A stretch of 64,000 nt of DNA from Cohnella sp. WQ 127256 (lineage in GTDB: Bacteria > Bacillota > Bacilli > Paenibacillales > Paenibacillaceae), in the NCBI RefSeq assembly GCF_024519285.1, contig NZ_JAMZCY010000004.1, positions 124,001 to 188,000 of the forward strand, read 5' to 3'. Shown here one piece after another: positions 1-7,482 of the stretch; position 1 is the first letter of the stretch, and each line of letters begins with the position of its first letter. The translations under genes and the position numbers were made by a program. A model generated the notes under the pieces. It was not told the origin of the DNA. It did not search any database and saw only the letters and a list, made by a program, of their open reading frames with translations.

Positions 1-316
1 TGTTTAAAAGCTCAATGATAACGTACATAAGAAGATATCCGAGAACTAACTGCACCAAATAAACAATCGGAAAAGATAAGAGTTTCTTTAATGATAACGG
101 TACCCGAAAAACAAATAAAGAGTTAATCAAGTATGAAATCAATATTCCAATAATAAAGGAGAGCACATAAGAAACATTATAAGACATAAACAACAATAAA
201 ACTAAGTATAGCGAATATCCAAGCAGCGTGTTGAGTAATCCACCTATAATAAACTTCTGAAATTCCGCTTCCTTAACTTTCATCCACAGTTTATTAATAC
301 CTTCTCCTACACCCAC
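1..316 (-). CDS. GtrA-like membrane protein (partial, 3' end outside window)
   Basis: The reverse strand reads open to the window edge and gives about 105 residues. After a short polar N-terminus (KVKEAEFQKF) come closely spaced hydrophobic helices (FIIGGLLNTLLGYSLYLV, YVLSFIIGILISYLINSLF, FPIVYLVQLVLGYLL). That spacing and the N-T/S-x-F/Y-V/F pattern are typical of the GtrA family, small four-helix proteins thought to flip undecaprenyl-phosphate-linked sugars. I chose GTG at 316 because GGGGG lies 7 bases upstream; an ATG at 330 runs at once into TAG. It starts 25 bases after the upstream gene's stop, and that neighbour is a GtrB-like transferase, the usual GtrA partner. About 30-40 residues are probably missing. 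Confidence 0.75.
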   Translation of the reverse strand, partial: MGVGEGINKLWMKVKEAEFQKFIIGGLLNTLLGYSLYLVLLLFMSYNVSYVLSFIIGILISYLINSLFVFRVPLSLKKLLSFPIVYLVQLVLGYLLMYVIIELLN

Positions 317-341
317 GCCTAATCCCCCATCACTATTCCCA

Positions 342-1283
342 TTAAGACTCTTCAGAAAAATTAATTCTTTCCTTCTCTGTTACTAACGGCCTTTTTAATA
401 CTTGTGTATGAATAGATCCTATGTACTCGCCGATAATCCCAATGAAAAACAGTTGAACAGAAGAAAATAAAAACAAACCAATAACTAGCGGAGCAATACC
501 CACAGAGAAATAATTCCAAAAAATTAGTTTTGCTAGTAAATAACCAATAGCAACTAGGAAACTGCCCGCTGACATAACAAATCCAAGTATCGCCGCCATT
601 CTTAATGGTATCTTTGAATGATTCGTAATTCCTAGCATTGCAATGTCGTAGAGAGTGTAAAAATTATTTTTGGTAATTCCCCTTTTACGTGCAGGCTGTA
701 CATATTGAATTTTATAGCTTTCAAAGCCTATGTCAGAAATAAGACCTCGGAAATATGGATAGGGATCATTTACTTCCTTTAATATCGTTATAATCTGCTT
801 ATCATACAGTCCAAACCCGGTATTATTCTTAGTCAACTCGATTTCAGAAACCTTGTTTATAAAGTTATAATACATTTTTCTTATCATAAACATGGCAGAG
901 GATTCTTCACTTTGGTGCTTAACTCCTAAAACAACCTTAAACCCTTCTTCCCACTTTTGTATGAAATCTTTAATCATCGAAGGTGGGTCTTGCAAGTCAG
1001 CAACCAATAAAATAACAGCTTCTCCAGATGCCTTTAACAAAGCATGATAAGGAGAACGAATGTGTCCAAAATTTCTTGCATTTACAATAATCTTGACATT
1101 TTTATCTTCACTTGCAATTTTCTTTAAAATACTAACAGTTCGATCTTTGGATGCGTTATCTATAAATATATGTTCATAGCTATAACCAATGAGTTGATTA
1201 AAAATCTCTTTCACCTGGCTGTATAACTCTTCTACATTATCCTCCTCATTGAAGCATGGAGTGACTATACTAATCCTCTTCAT
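342..1283 (-). CDS. GtrB/ArnC-type polyprenyl-phosphate glycosyltransferase
   Basis: Family 2 glycosyltransferase domain (SIVTPCFNEEDNVEEL at the N-terminus, ADLQDPP metal/nucleotide motif near residue 100) followed by two C-terminal membrane helices (around residues 225-290). This is the layout of GtrB, ArnC and DPM1 enzymes, which load a single sugar onto undecaprenyl phosphate at the inner membrane face. The ATG at 1283 is preferred over an in-frame ATG at 1298 because GAGGG sits 8 bases before it. It overlaps the end of the reductase gene by 14 bases and is followed by the GtrA-like gene, so the two probably make and flip one lipid-linked side-chain sugar. The sugar cannot be read from sequence. 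Confidence 0.85.
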   Translation of the reverse strand: MKRISIVTPCFNEEDNVEELYSQVKEIFNQLIGYSYEHIFIDNASKDRTVSILKKIASEDKNVKIIVNARNFGHIRSPYHALLKASGEAVILLVADLQDPPSMIKDFIQKWEEGFKVVLGVKHQSEESSAMFMIRKMYYNFINKVSEIELTKNNTGFGLYDKQIITILKEVNDPYPYFRGLISDIGFESYKIQYVQPARKRGITKNNFYTLYDIAMLGITNHSKIPLRMAAILGFVMSAGSFLVAIGYLLAKLIFWNYFSVGIAPLVIGLFLFSSVQLFFIGIIGEYIGSIHTQVLKRPLVTEKERINFSEES

Positions 1284-2211
1284 TAACAGTACCCTCATCC
1301 ATAATCGATTTGTAAATCTGATGAATGCCTTCTAAAGATGTGTATCGAGGCTGATAATCTATTTCATTAGCATTGAAATGCTGAGAGTAATAATTGATTT
1401 TCATTCCAGTTACCGAAGCTTCATTATGCTCGGTATATTGATATTTAACATCATAGTGCTTTTCAAAAAAATCCAGCAGTTCAAACTTAGGAACTGGCTT
1501 CAAAGAACATACATCATAAGCTGTATTAATCCTTCGTTTTTCAATACATAGCTCAATCAATTGCAATAAATCATCGGGATGCACATAATCTCTAACTATG
1601 TTCACTCTATTTGTCACAAACACTCGATTACTTTTAATTGAACTAACCAGCTCGGTCAGAAAAAAACTTGCATTCATATCCACATACTTACTAAAAAAAC
1701 CGAAAACTCTTAAGTCTACAATGTGCAAGTCTGGATGACTTCTATGTTTTGCCTCTGAATGTAACTTGGCAATACTATAGTAATCTTTTGATGATACATT
1801 ATTTATAGAAATTGCAGCCAAAGTATCCATATTTGCCGGATCATTGAACGATGATCCATATGCTGCTCCGCTGCTCAAGTTGATATATATTGTGTCAGGG
1901 GAACCTTGAAGATAATCAAGCACTAAATTATCAAACTGTTCCGTAAGTCTGAAAATAGCCGATACATCTTGCTTAAGGGATCCTGGATTGCCAATACCTA
2001 CTCCATTAATAACAACATCATAATTATGGTTATGAAAATCACCATATGATAATATATCAACTACATAATTGCTTCCCAACTGATCTACAAAAGACTTAGT
2101 GCGATCAGGAGTTCGAGAGAACAGGTATAGTTTATATTTCTTGTTTCTTATCATTCCGGCAATGATATTTTTAGAAATATGTCCAGTCGCACCCAATATA
2201 GCTATTTTCAT
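1270..2211 (-). CDS. NAD(P)-dependent short-chain reductase/epimerase of the CDP-sugar set
   Basis: A 313-residue extended SDR. The N-terminal Rossmann motif is GATGHIS (third Gly of GxxGxxG replaced by Ser), LSSGAAYG supplies the catalytic Ser region and YSIAK the Tyr-x3-Lys pair. Its ATG overlaps the stop of the acetolactate-synthase-like gene (ATGA), so the two are translationally coupled. In Yersinia, the acetolactate-synthase-like YerE puts a two-carbon unit on CDP-3,6-dideoxy-4-hexulose and the SDR YerF reduces the new side-chain ketone; position and family fit a YerF-like role. That role is inferred from context. A plain 4-keto reductase (paratose or abequose type) is the alternative. 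Confidence 0.75.
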   Translation of the reverse strand: MKIAILGATGHISKNIIAGMIRNKKYKLYLFSRTPDRTKSFVDQLGSNYVVDILSYGDFHNHNYDVVINGVGIGNPGSLKQDVSAIFRLTEQFDNLVLDYLQGSPDTIYINLSSGAAYGSSFNDPANMDTLAAISINNVSSKDYYSIAKLHSEAKHRSHPDLHIVDLRVFGFFSKYVDMNASFFLTELVSSIKSNRVFVTNRVNIVRDYVHPDDLLQLIELCIEKRRINTAYDVCSLKPVPKFELLDFFEKHYDVKYQYTEHNEASVTGMKINYYSQHFNANEIDYQPRYTSLEGIHQIYKSIMDEGTVNEED

Positions 2212-3980
2212 TTAGGTATATCCATCTCTTCCACCAAATCAATAATCATCAGACTCTTCAACTCTTGTCGTTCTAAATGTGGCGACATGTCTTCAATTGG
2301 TCGATTAACGACTAACTTTGGATTCACGGTAGTCGTACTTTCCAATAACACTTCAATGAAAACCGGCCCGTTTAAAGTTAGCGCCTCAGATAGAACCGGA
2401 TCAACGTCATCATTTACGGATATTTGATATGTTGGAATACGGTATGCTTTTGCGATTTCAATAAAACTAGGATTCGCAGAGGTAGTCGATTGTTTCCTGC
2501 CTTTAAAATAAAGGTCTTGGAACTGTCGTACCATGCCTAATGAATGATTGTTCATGACTACAATTTTTATTGGCAAATTCATTCTAACGATTGTATCCAG
2601 TTCTTGAATATTAATTTGGAAGCCGCCATCTCCGGCAATAACAAGCGCAGCCTTTCCTGAAGAAAGAACAGCCCCTATCGCAGCAGGCAACGCAAAACCC
2701 ATCGATCCCATACCGCCTGAATTCAATAATCGCTGTCCACGTTTTAAATTGAACGATTGGGAGGCCCACATTTGATGCTGCCCTACATCCAAACAAATAC
2801 TCAAATCCTCTTCACATTTTGCAGAGAGTTGTTCCATAAACCGATTCGGTTCAATTTTATTGGACTCAGCGTCTGAACGTGTAGGATATTTCATTTTGTA
2901 TTCTTTGATTTTGTTCAACCATTCATCTATTTGACTTCCCTTGTAATCTTGCAACGCTTCATTTAAGTCTGTCAAAAATATCTTAATATCCAAATCAACA
3001 CTAATATCGACCTGGACTTTACTATTAAACTCATTTTGATCTATATCTACATGAATTTTTTTTGCACTTCTAGCAAAAGTGTCCGGTCTAGTCCCTGTTT
3101 GTCGACTGTCTAATCTTGATCCTAGAATAATTAATAAATCGCAATTTGCTAGAGTAAGATTGCTGTAGCGATTACCGTATGAACCGATAAGCCCATAGAA
3201 GGATGGGTGATCATGAGGAATTACATCAACCCCCATCAATGAGCTGACCATAGGAAAACCAGTAGAGTCTAGAAATGCTTCCAGTTCGTTCTGGGCTCCG
3301 CTTAATCTAACACCACCGCCAGCGAGAACGACGGGCCTTTCAGCTTCACACATCAGCCTTATAATATCTTGAATTGATTCCTGAGAGATTGATTTTGTCG
3401 TCTTTACTTCCATGCTTGCATATTCTTCGCTATCGTAAAAACTTTCTAAAGTATCTGGTTCAATATTTGTTCTTTGTAGATTCATAGGGATATCCAATAA
3501 AACCGGCCCTGGTCGACCGCTTTGTGCCATATAAATAGCTTTCTCAAGACAGTATCTTATCCTTAACGGATCTGTAACAAGTTCCGCATATTTGGTTAGC
3601 GGCTTAGCCACACTGACAATATCTGTTTCTTGAAAGCCTATTTGCCGGACAGGTTTGTCAAATTTATATTCATAAGTGTTCACTTGTCCTGTAATAAACA
3701 AGCAGGGTACGGAATCAAAATAACAGCTTCCGATCCCTGTCATTAAGTTAAGCGCCCCTGGACCGCTGGTAGCCATAGCGACTCCCAGCTTACCGTTTAA
3801 ACGAGCATATGCCTCTGCAGCAAATGCCCCAGCTTGTTCATGTCGGACTGAGACGCACTCTATATCATCTCGATATGAAATGGAATCTAATAAATGAACA
3901 ATCGCCCCTCCAATAAGTTCGAATACGTGCGATACACCTTCCTCAACTAATGTGTCCACCACATAATCAGAAAGCTTCAT
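2208..3980 (-). CDS. YerE-like thiamine-diphosphate enzyme (acetolactate synthase family)
   Basis: A 590-residue protein with full acetolactate-synthase architecture: N-terminal Pyr domain with catalytic Glu48 (RHEQAGAFAAEAYAR), central cofactor-binding domain, and C-terminal PP domain with the ThDP/Mg motif GDG at 450-452 ending NN at 477-478. No regulatory (IlvN) subunit lies nearby. It sits inside a CDP-deoxysugar operon, 26 bases after rfbG, with GGAG 8 bases before the ATG, and overlaps the next SDR gene. The precedent is YerE of yersiniose A synthesis, which transfers an acetyl group from pyruvate to C4 of CDP-3,6-dideoxy-4-hexulose. I infer the same class of reaction here. A misplaced housekeeping IlvB is the weaker alternative. 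Confidence 0.8.
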   Translation of the reverse strand: MKLSDYVVDTLVEEGVSHVFELIGGAIVHLLDSISYRDDIECVSVRHEQAGAFAAEAYARLNGKLGVAMATSGPGALNLMTGIGSCYFDSVPCLFITGQVNTYEYKFDKPVRQIGFQETDIVSVAKPLTKYAELVTDPLRIRYCLEKAIYMAQSGRPGPVLLDIPMNLQRTNIEPDTLESFYDSEEYASMEVKTTKSISQESIQDIIRLMCEAERPVVLAGGGVRLSGAQNELEAFLDSTGFPMVSSLMGVDVIPHDHPSFYGLIGSYGNRYSNLTLANCDLLIILGSRLDSRQTGTRPDTFARSAKKIHVDIDQNEFNSKVQVDISVDLDIKIFLTDLNEALQDYKGSQIDEWLNKIKEYKMKYPTRSDAESNKIEPNRFMEQLSAKCEEDLSICLDVGQHQMWASQSFNLKRGQRLLNSGGMGSMGFALPAAIGAVLSSGKAALVIAGDGGFQINIQELDTIVRMNLPIKIVVMNNHSLGMVRQFQDLYFKGRKQSTTSANPSFIEIAKAYRIPTYQISVNDDVDPVLSEALTLNGPVFIEVLLESTTTVNPKLVVNRPIEDMSPHLERQELKSLMIIDLVEEMDIPK

Positions 3981-4006
3981 CTTATCAACTCCATTTCGAT
4001 GTCAGA

Positions 4007-5071
4007 TTACTTCCACGTTGTATATTCTTTTATCTGCTCCAAACTAAATGCCCGCATATCTTTCTTTGACATATAGGCTCTCGTCCATGCTAATATTTGT
4101 TCAATCGTAAATTCTAAGCTCCACCTTGGCTGCCAGCCTAGTTCGTAAAAGGCCTTAGAACAATCTAGTTTTAAATAATGTGCTTCATGCGGGTTAGAGC
4201 CTGTGTCTTGTTCATAATTGATTTTTGGCGTCCAACTGCTGATAACTTTTTCCACAATCCACTTCACAGGTTTAGCTTCTGAGTCTAACGGACCAAAGTT
4301 CCATGCATCAGCATATTTGGATCCGCCCTCATATAAATGCTGCAAAAGCATTAAATATCCGGATAAAGGTTCAAGAACATGCTGCCATGGCCGAATAGAA
4401 TCTGGATTTCTTACTTTTATAGTTTGATTCGAAAGCAACGAACGTACACAATCCGGTATTAATCGATCATTTGCCCAATCTCCACCACCAATTACGTTTC
4501 CCGCTCTCGCTGATGCAATTGCTACTGAATTCTCTTGACCAAAAAATGAATTTCTATATGCACTTGTAACTAACTCTGAACAAGCCTTACTGCTGGAATA
4601 GGGATCAAAACCTCCCAATGGTTCAGTTTCACGATATCCCCATACCCATTCTTTATTCTCATAACATTTATCTGTGGTAACATTTAATACCGCTTTAACA
4701 GATTTACATTGTCTAACGGCCTCTAGCATATGAACAGTCCCCATCACATTCGTTGAATATGTTTCAACCGGGTTTTTATACGATTCTCGAACTAAGGGTT
4801 GCGCAGCCATATGGATTACAATATCAGGCAACGCTTGTTTCATAGCGCTAATCAAGAAATCCAAATCCCGAATGTCACCTACATGATGGTTTTCAATCAA
4901 TTCTTCTACTTTACATAATTCAAAAAGGCTGGGATTTGTTGAAGGTGGCAGGGCAAACCCTGTTACCTTGGCTCCCAAATCTGAAAGCCACATACATAAC
5001 CATGACCCTTTAAAGCCTGTATGTCCTGTAACGAATACTTTCTTATTTTCCCAAAATTGCTGATTGATCAT
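4007..5071 (-). CDS. rfbG: CDP-glucose 4,6-dehydratase
   Basis: A 354-residue extended SDR, the usual length for RfbG/DdhB. VFVTGHTGFKGSWL is the NAD-binding glycine motif, the substrate loop reads AAQPLVRESYKNPVETYSTN, and YSSSKACSE is the Tyr-x3-Lys region. It converts CDP-glucose to CDP-4-keto-6-deoxyglucose in the cytoplasm. I start it at the ATG at 5071, which overlaps the rfbF stop as ATGA; an upstream in-frame start would add 35 residues that only re-read the end of rfbF. It is the second step of the CDP-3,6-dideoxyhexose route encoded by the three overlapping genes rfbH, rfbF and rfbG. Confidence 0.93.
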   Translation of the reverse strand: MINQQFWENKKVFVTGHTGFKGSWLCMWLSDLGAKVTGFALPPSTNPSLFELCKVEELIENHHVGDIRDLDFLISAMKQALPDIVIHMAAQPLVRESYKNPVETYSTNVMGTVHMLEAVRQCKSVKAVLNVTTDKCYENKEWVWGYRETEPLGGFDPYSSSKACSELVTSAYRNSFFGQENSVAIASARAGNVIGGGDWANDRLIPDCVRSLLSNQTIKVRNPDSIRPWQHVLEPLSGYLMLLQHLYEGGSKYADAWNFGPLDSEAKPVKWIVEKVISSWTPKINYEQDTGSNPHEAHYLKLDCSKAFYELGWQPRWSLEFTIEQILAWTRAYMSKKDMRAFSLEQIKEYTTWK

Positions 5072-5865
5072 CGTTGGTTCACCAACACATTCTCCCAAAT
5101 TTTCCACGGAGCTTTGTTGCTTTTCCATAACTGTTCCAAATGATTCTTGTCTCTCAACGTATCCATAGGTTGCCAAAATCCATCATGCTTGTAGCTCATT
5201 AATTCTTCCTTCTTGGCAACACCTTCTAGGGGTTCCTTCTCAAAAACGGTTGAATCACCTTGAATATAATCGAAAATTTCAGGCTGAAACACGAAGAAGC
5301 CAGCATTAATCCAAGAGCCATCTCCTTTGGGTTTTTCCTGGAACCCTCTAACTTCATTGTTTTCCGAAATATCTAATGCGCCAAATCTACCACTAGGCTG
5401 CACAGAGGTGACAGTAGCAGTTCTTCCATGTAATTTATGATAGTTTACTAGCTTACTAATATTCACATCAGATACGCCATCTCCATAGGTTAGCATGAAT
5501 GGCTCATTATTCACATAAGGTTGAATTCTTTTAATTCGTCCCCCAGTCATCGTATCTATTCCCGTATTTACTAATGTTACTTTCCAAGGCTCTGCTGAAT
5601 GATGATGGGTAATCAATTGATTATCATTTCTAAAATCAAACGTCACATCTGATTCATGTAAAAAGTAATGAGTAAAATATTCTTTAATAAAATAACCTTT
5701 ATAACCTAGACATATTATGAAGTCGTTGTACCCATAATGGGAGTATTGTTTCATAATGTGCCAAAGAATAGGTCTTTCACCGATTTCGATCATAGGTTTA
5801 GGTCTTAAATGGGACTCCTCACTAATTCTAGTGCCGTATCCACCCGCTAAAATAACGACTTTCAT
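5068..5865 (-). CDS. rfbF: glucose-1-phosphate cytidylyltransferase
   Basis: A 265-residue nucleotidyltransferase. The N-terminal signature MKVVILAGGYGTRISEES and LRPKPMIEIGERPILWHI give the nucleotide-binding loop and catalytic Lys, and GDGVSDVN carries the metal-binding Asp. It forms CDP-glucose from CTP and glucose-1-phosphate, the entry to all CDP-deoxyhexoses. Both ends overlap neighbours as ATGA (rfbH stop upstream, rfbG start downstream), so the three enzymes are tightly coupled. The phosphoglucomutase at 38368-40071 could supply glucose-1-phosphate. Confidence 0.95.
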   Translation of the reverse strand: MKVVILAGGYGTRISEESHLRPKPMIEIGERPILWHIMKQYSHYGYNDFIICLGYKGYFIKEYFTHYFLHESDVTFDFRNDNQLITHHHSAEPWKVTLVNTGIDTMTGGRIKRIQPYVNNEPFMLTYGDGVSDVNISKLVNYHKLHGRTATVTSVQPSGRFGALDISENNEVRGFQEKPKGDGSWINAGFFVFQPEIFDYIQGDSTVFEKEPLEGVAKKEELMSYKHDGFWQPMDTLRDKNHLEQLWKSNKAPWKIWENVLVNQR

Positions 5866-7421
5866 AGATTATTTCCCCCTAGATTGTCTATAAAACTTCT
5901 TATATTAGCAATCACATAATCGATCATTTCATTCGTTAACCCTGGATATACGCCAATTAAAAAAGTATCGTTTAATATTTTATCGGTATTATTCAAATCC
6001 CCATGAATTCGATAATTCACATTTTCAAATGCTGGTTGACGAATCAAATTCCCCGCAAACAACATTCTTGTTTGAATTCGATTCGATTCAAGATAATTTA
6101 CAATTTCATTTCTTGAAAATTTTCCGTGATCTTTAATCGTTAAGATAAAACCAAACCAACTTGGATCTGAATTTTCTGTAGCTCTAGGAAGTATGAAGTA
6201 TTCGTTTAAATCAGCCAGCCCGTTTAGCAATCTATTAAAGTTGTTCTTCCTTGCTTGGGTGAAACTTGGCACTTTTTTCAGTTGTTCAACACCTATTGCA
6301 GCTTGCATTTCAGTTACTCGAAGATTATAGCCAATGTGCGAATACGTATATTTATGATCATAACCTTCTGGCAATGAACCTAACTGCCATCCGAACCTCT
6401 TTTTGCATGTATTGTCGCAGCCAGAAGGACACCAACAGTCTCGACCCCAATCACGGAAGGATTCTATGATCATCTTTAATTGGGCATTATTCGTATATAC
6501 CGCTCCACCTTCACCCATCGTCATATGATGAGGAGGATAAAAACTTGATGTTCCGATGTGGCCGAAAGTCCCTGTTAGTTTTCCGTTGTATTTGGAACCT
6601 AACGCATCACAATTGTCCTCAATGACCCAAAGCCCATATTTCTCCGCTAGCTCCATGATTTTGTCGACTTTAAATGGGTTGCCCATCGTATGTGCCACCA
6701 TTATCGCTTTTGTCCGCGTTGTAATTGCCGATTCAATTCTATCAATCATAATATTGTATGTGCCTAGATCGACATCCACAAAAACTGGGATCGCGCCGTT
6801 CTGAATAATTGGAGCAACCGTCGTCGGAAATCCAGCTGCTACAGTAATGACCTCATCACCTGGTGTTATTCTTCTGTCACCTAGTTTTGGGGAAGTCAAT
6901 GTCGAAAATGCCAAAAGATTTGCAGATGACCCCGAATTGGTCAATAAAGCATACTTCACACCAAGGTGTTCAGCGAATTCTTTTTCAAACTGTTTGTTAT
7001 ATCGACCAGCAGTCAACCAAAAATCTAGTGATGAATCAACTAGACTCATCATCTCCCGCTCATCATATACACGCCCTCCATAAGCCAAAGAATCCGAGTT
7101 AGGATCGAATGTGTCCTTTTTTTCATGGAACAGATGATAGTAAAGATCGACTTTTGACAGTATATCTTTTCTTAGTAACTTCTCTAAGTCATTAGCGATA
7201 ACGGCACCGTGTAAGGTCAAACCTCCGCCTGGCATACTGTTTTTATTCCTTATATCAACAAGTAATGTTTGTTCATCTTCCGTTCGTAAGGACAATTGAA
7301 AATCATTTTCGACAGCGCCATCTTTATTCGCCATTATCACGGTAAACATATCTGCTAATTCCTCAATAACGACACCCAGACAATTGTTTTGCGTATTCAC
7401 AACGCTTCCCACTCTGATCAT
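5862..7421 (-). CDS. rfbH: CDP-4-keto-6-deoxyglucose 3-dehydrase (E1), with N-terminal extension
   Basis: PMP- and [2Fe-2S]-dependent C3 dehydrase of the aminotransferase fold. The usual PLP-binding Lys is His in YPPHHMTMGEGG, the hallmark of E1. The iron-sulfur ligands C-x57-C-x1-C-x7-C are present exactly (Cys271, 329, 331, 339 from the ATG at 7421). That ATG has GGAGAG 9 bases upstream and is preferred to a TTG at 7460. At 519 residues it is about 80 longer than RfbH/AscC; the extra is an N-terminal, probably beta-rich segment of roughly 80-90 residues I do not recognise. E1 normally needs the reductase E3 (AscD/DdhD), and no such gene is in the window. Confidence 0.93.
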   Translation of the reverse strand: MIRVGSVVNTQNNCLGVVIEELADMFTVIMANKDGAVENDFQLSLRTEDEQTLLVDIRNKNSMPGGGLTLHGAVIANDLEKLLRKDILSKVDLYYHLFHEKKDTFDPNSDSLAYGGRVYDEREMMSLVDSSLDFWLTAGRYNKQFEKEFAEHLGVKYALLTNSGSSANLLAFSTLTSPKLGDRRITPGDEVITVAAGFPTTVAPIIQNGAIPVFVDVDLGTYNIMIDRIESAITTRTKAIMVAHTMGNPFKVDKIMELAEKYGLWVIEDNCDALGSKYNGKLTGTFGHIGTSSFYPPHHMTMGEGGAVYTNNAQLKMIIESFRDWGRDCWCPSGCDNTCKKRFGWQLGSLPEGYDHKYTYSHIGYNLRVTEMQAAIGVEQLKKVPSFTQARKNNFNRLLNGLADLNEYFILPRATENSDPSWFGFILTIKDHGKFSRNEIVNYLESNRIQTRMLFAGNLIRQPAFENVNYRIHGDLNNTDKILNDTFLIGVYPGLTNEMIDYVIANIRSFIDNLGGNNL

Positions 7422-7482
7422 AATGTTCAACTCTCCATTTTTCTGTTTTAAATTCGACAAATACAGACGAAATCCTTTGTTC

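Noticed and set aside
2208-3980. Housekeeping acetolactate synthase large subunit (ilvB)
   Set aside because: No ilvN or ilvC nearby, and the gene is coupled to CDP-deoxysugar genes. Sequence alone does not exclude it.
5072-5176. 35-residue N-terminal extension of RfbG
   Set aside because: It only re-reads rfbF in another frame; ATG 5071 gives normal length and ATGA coupling.
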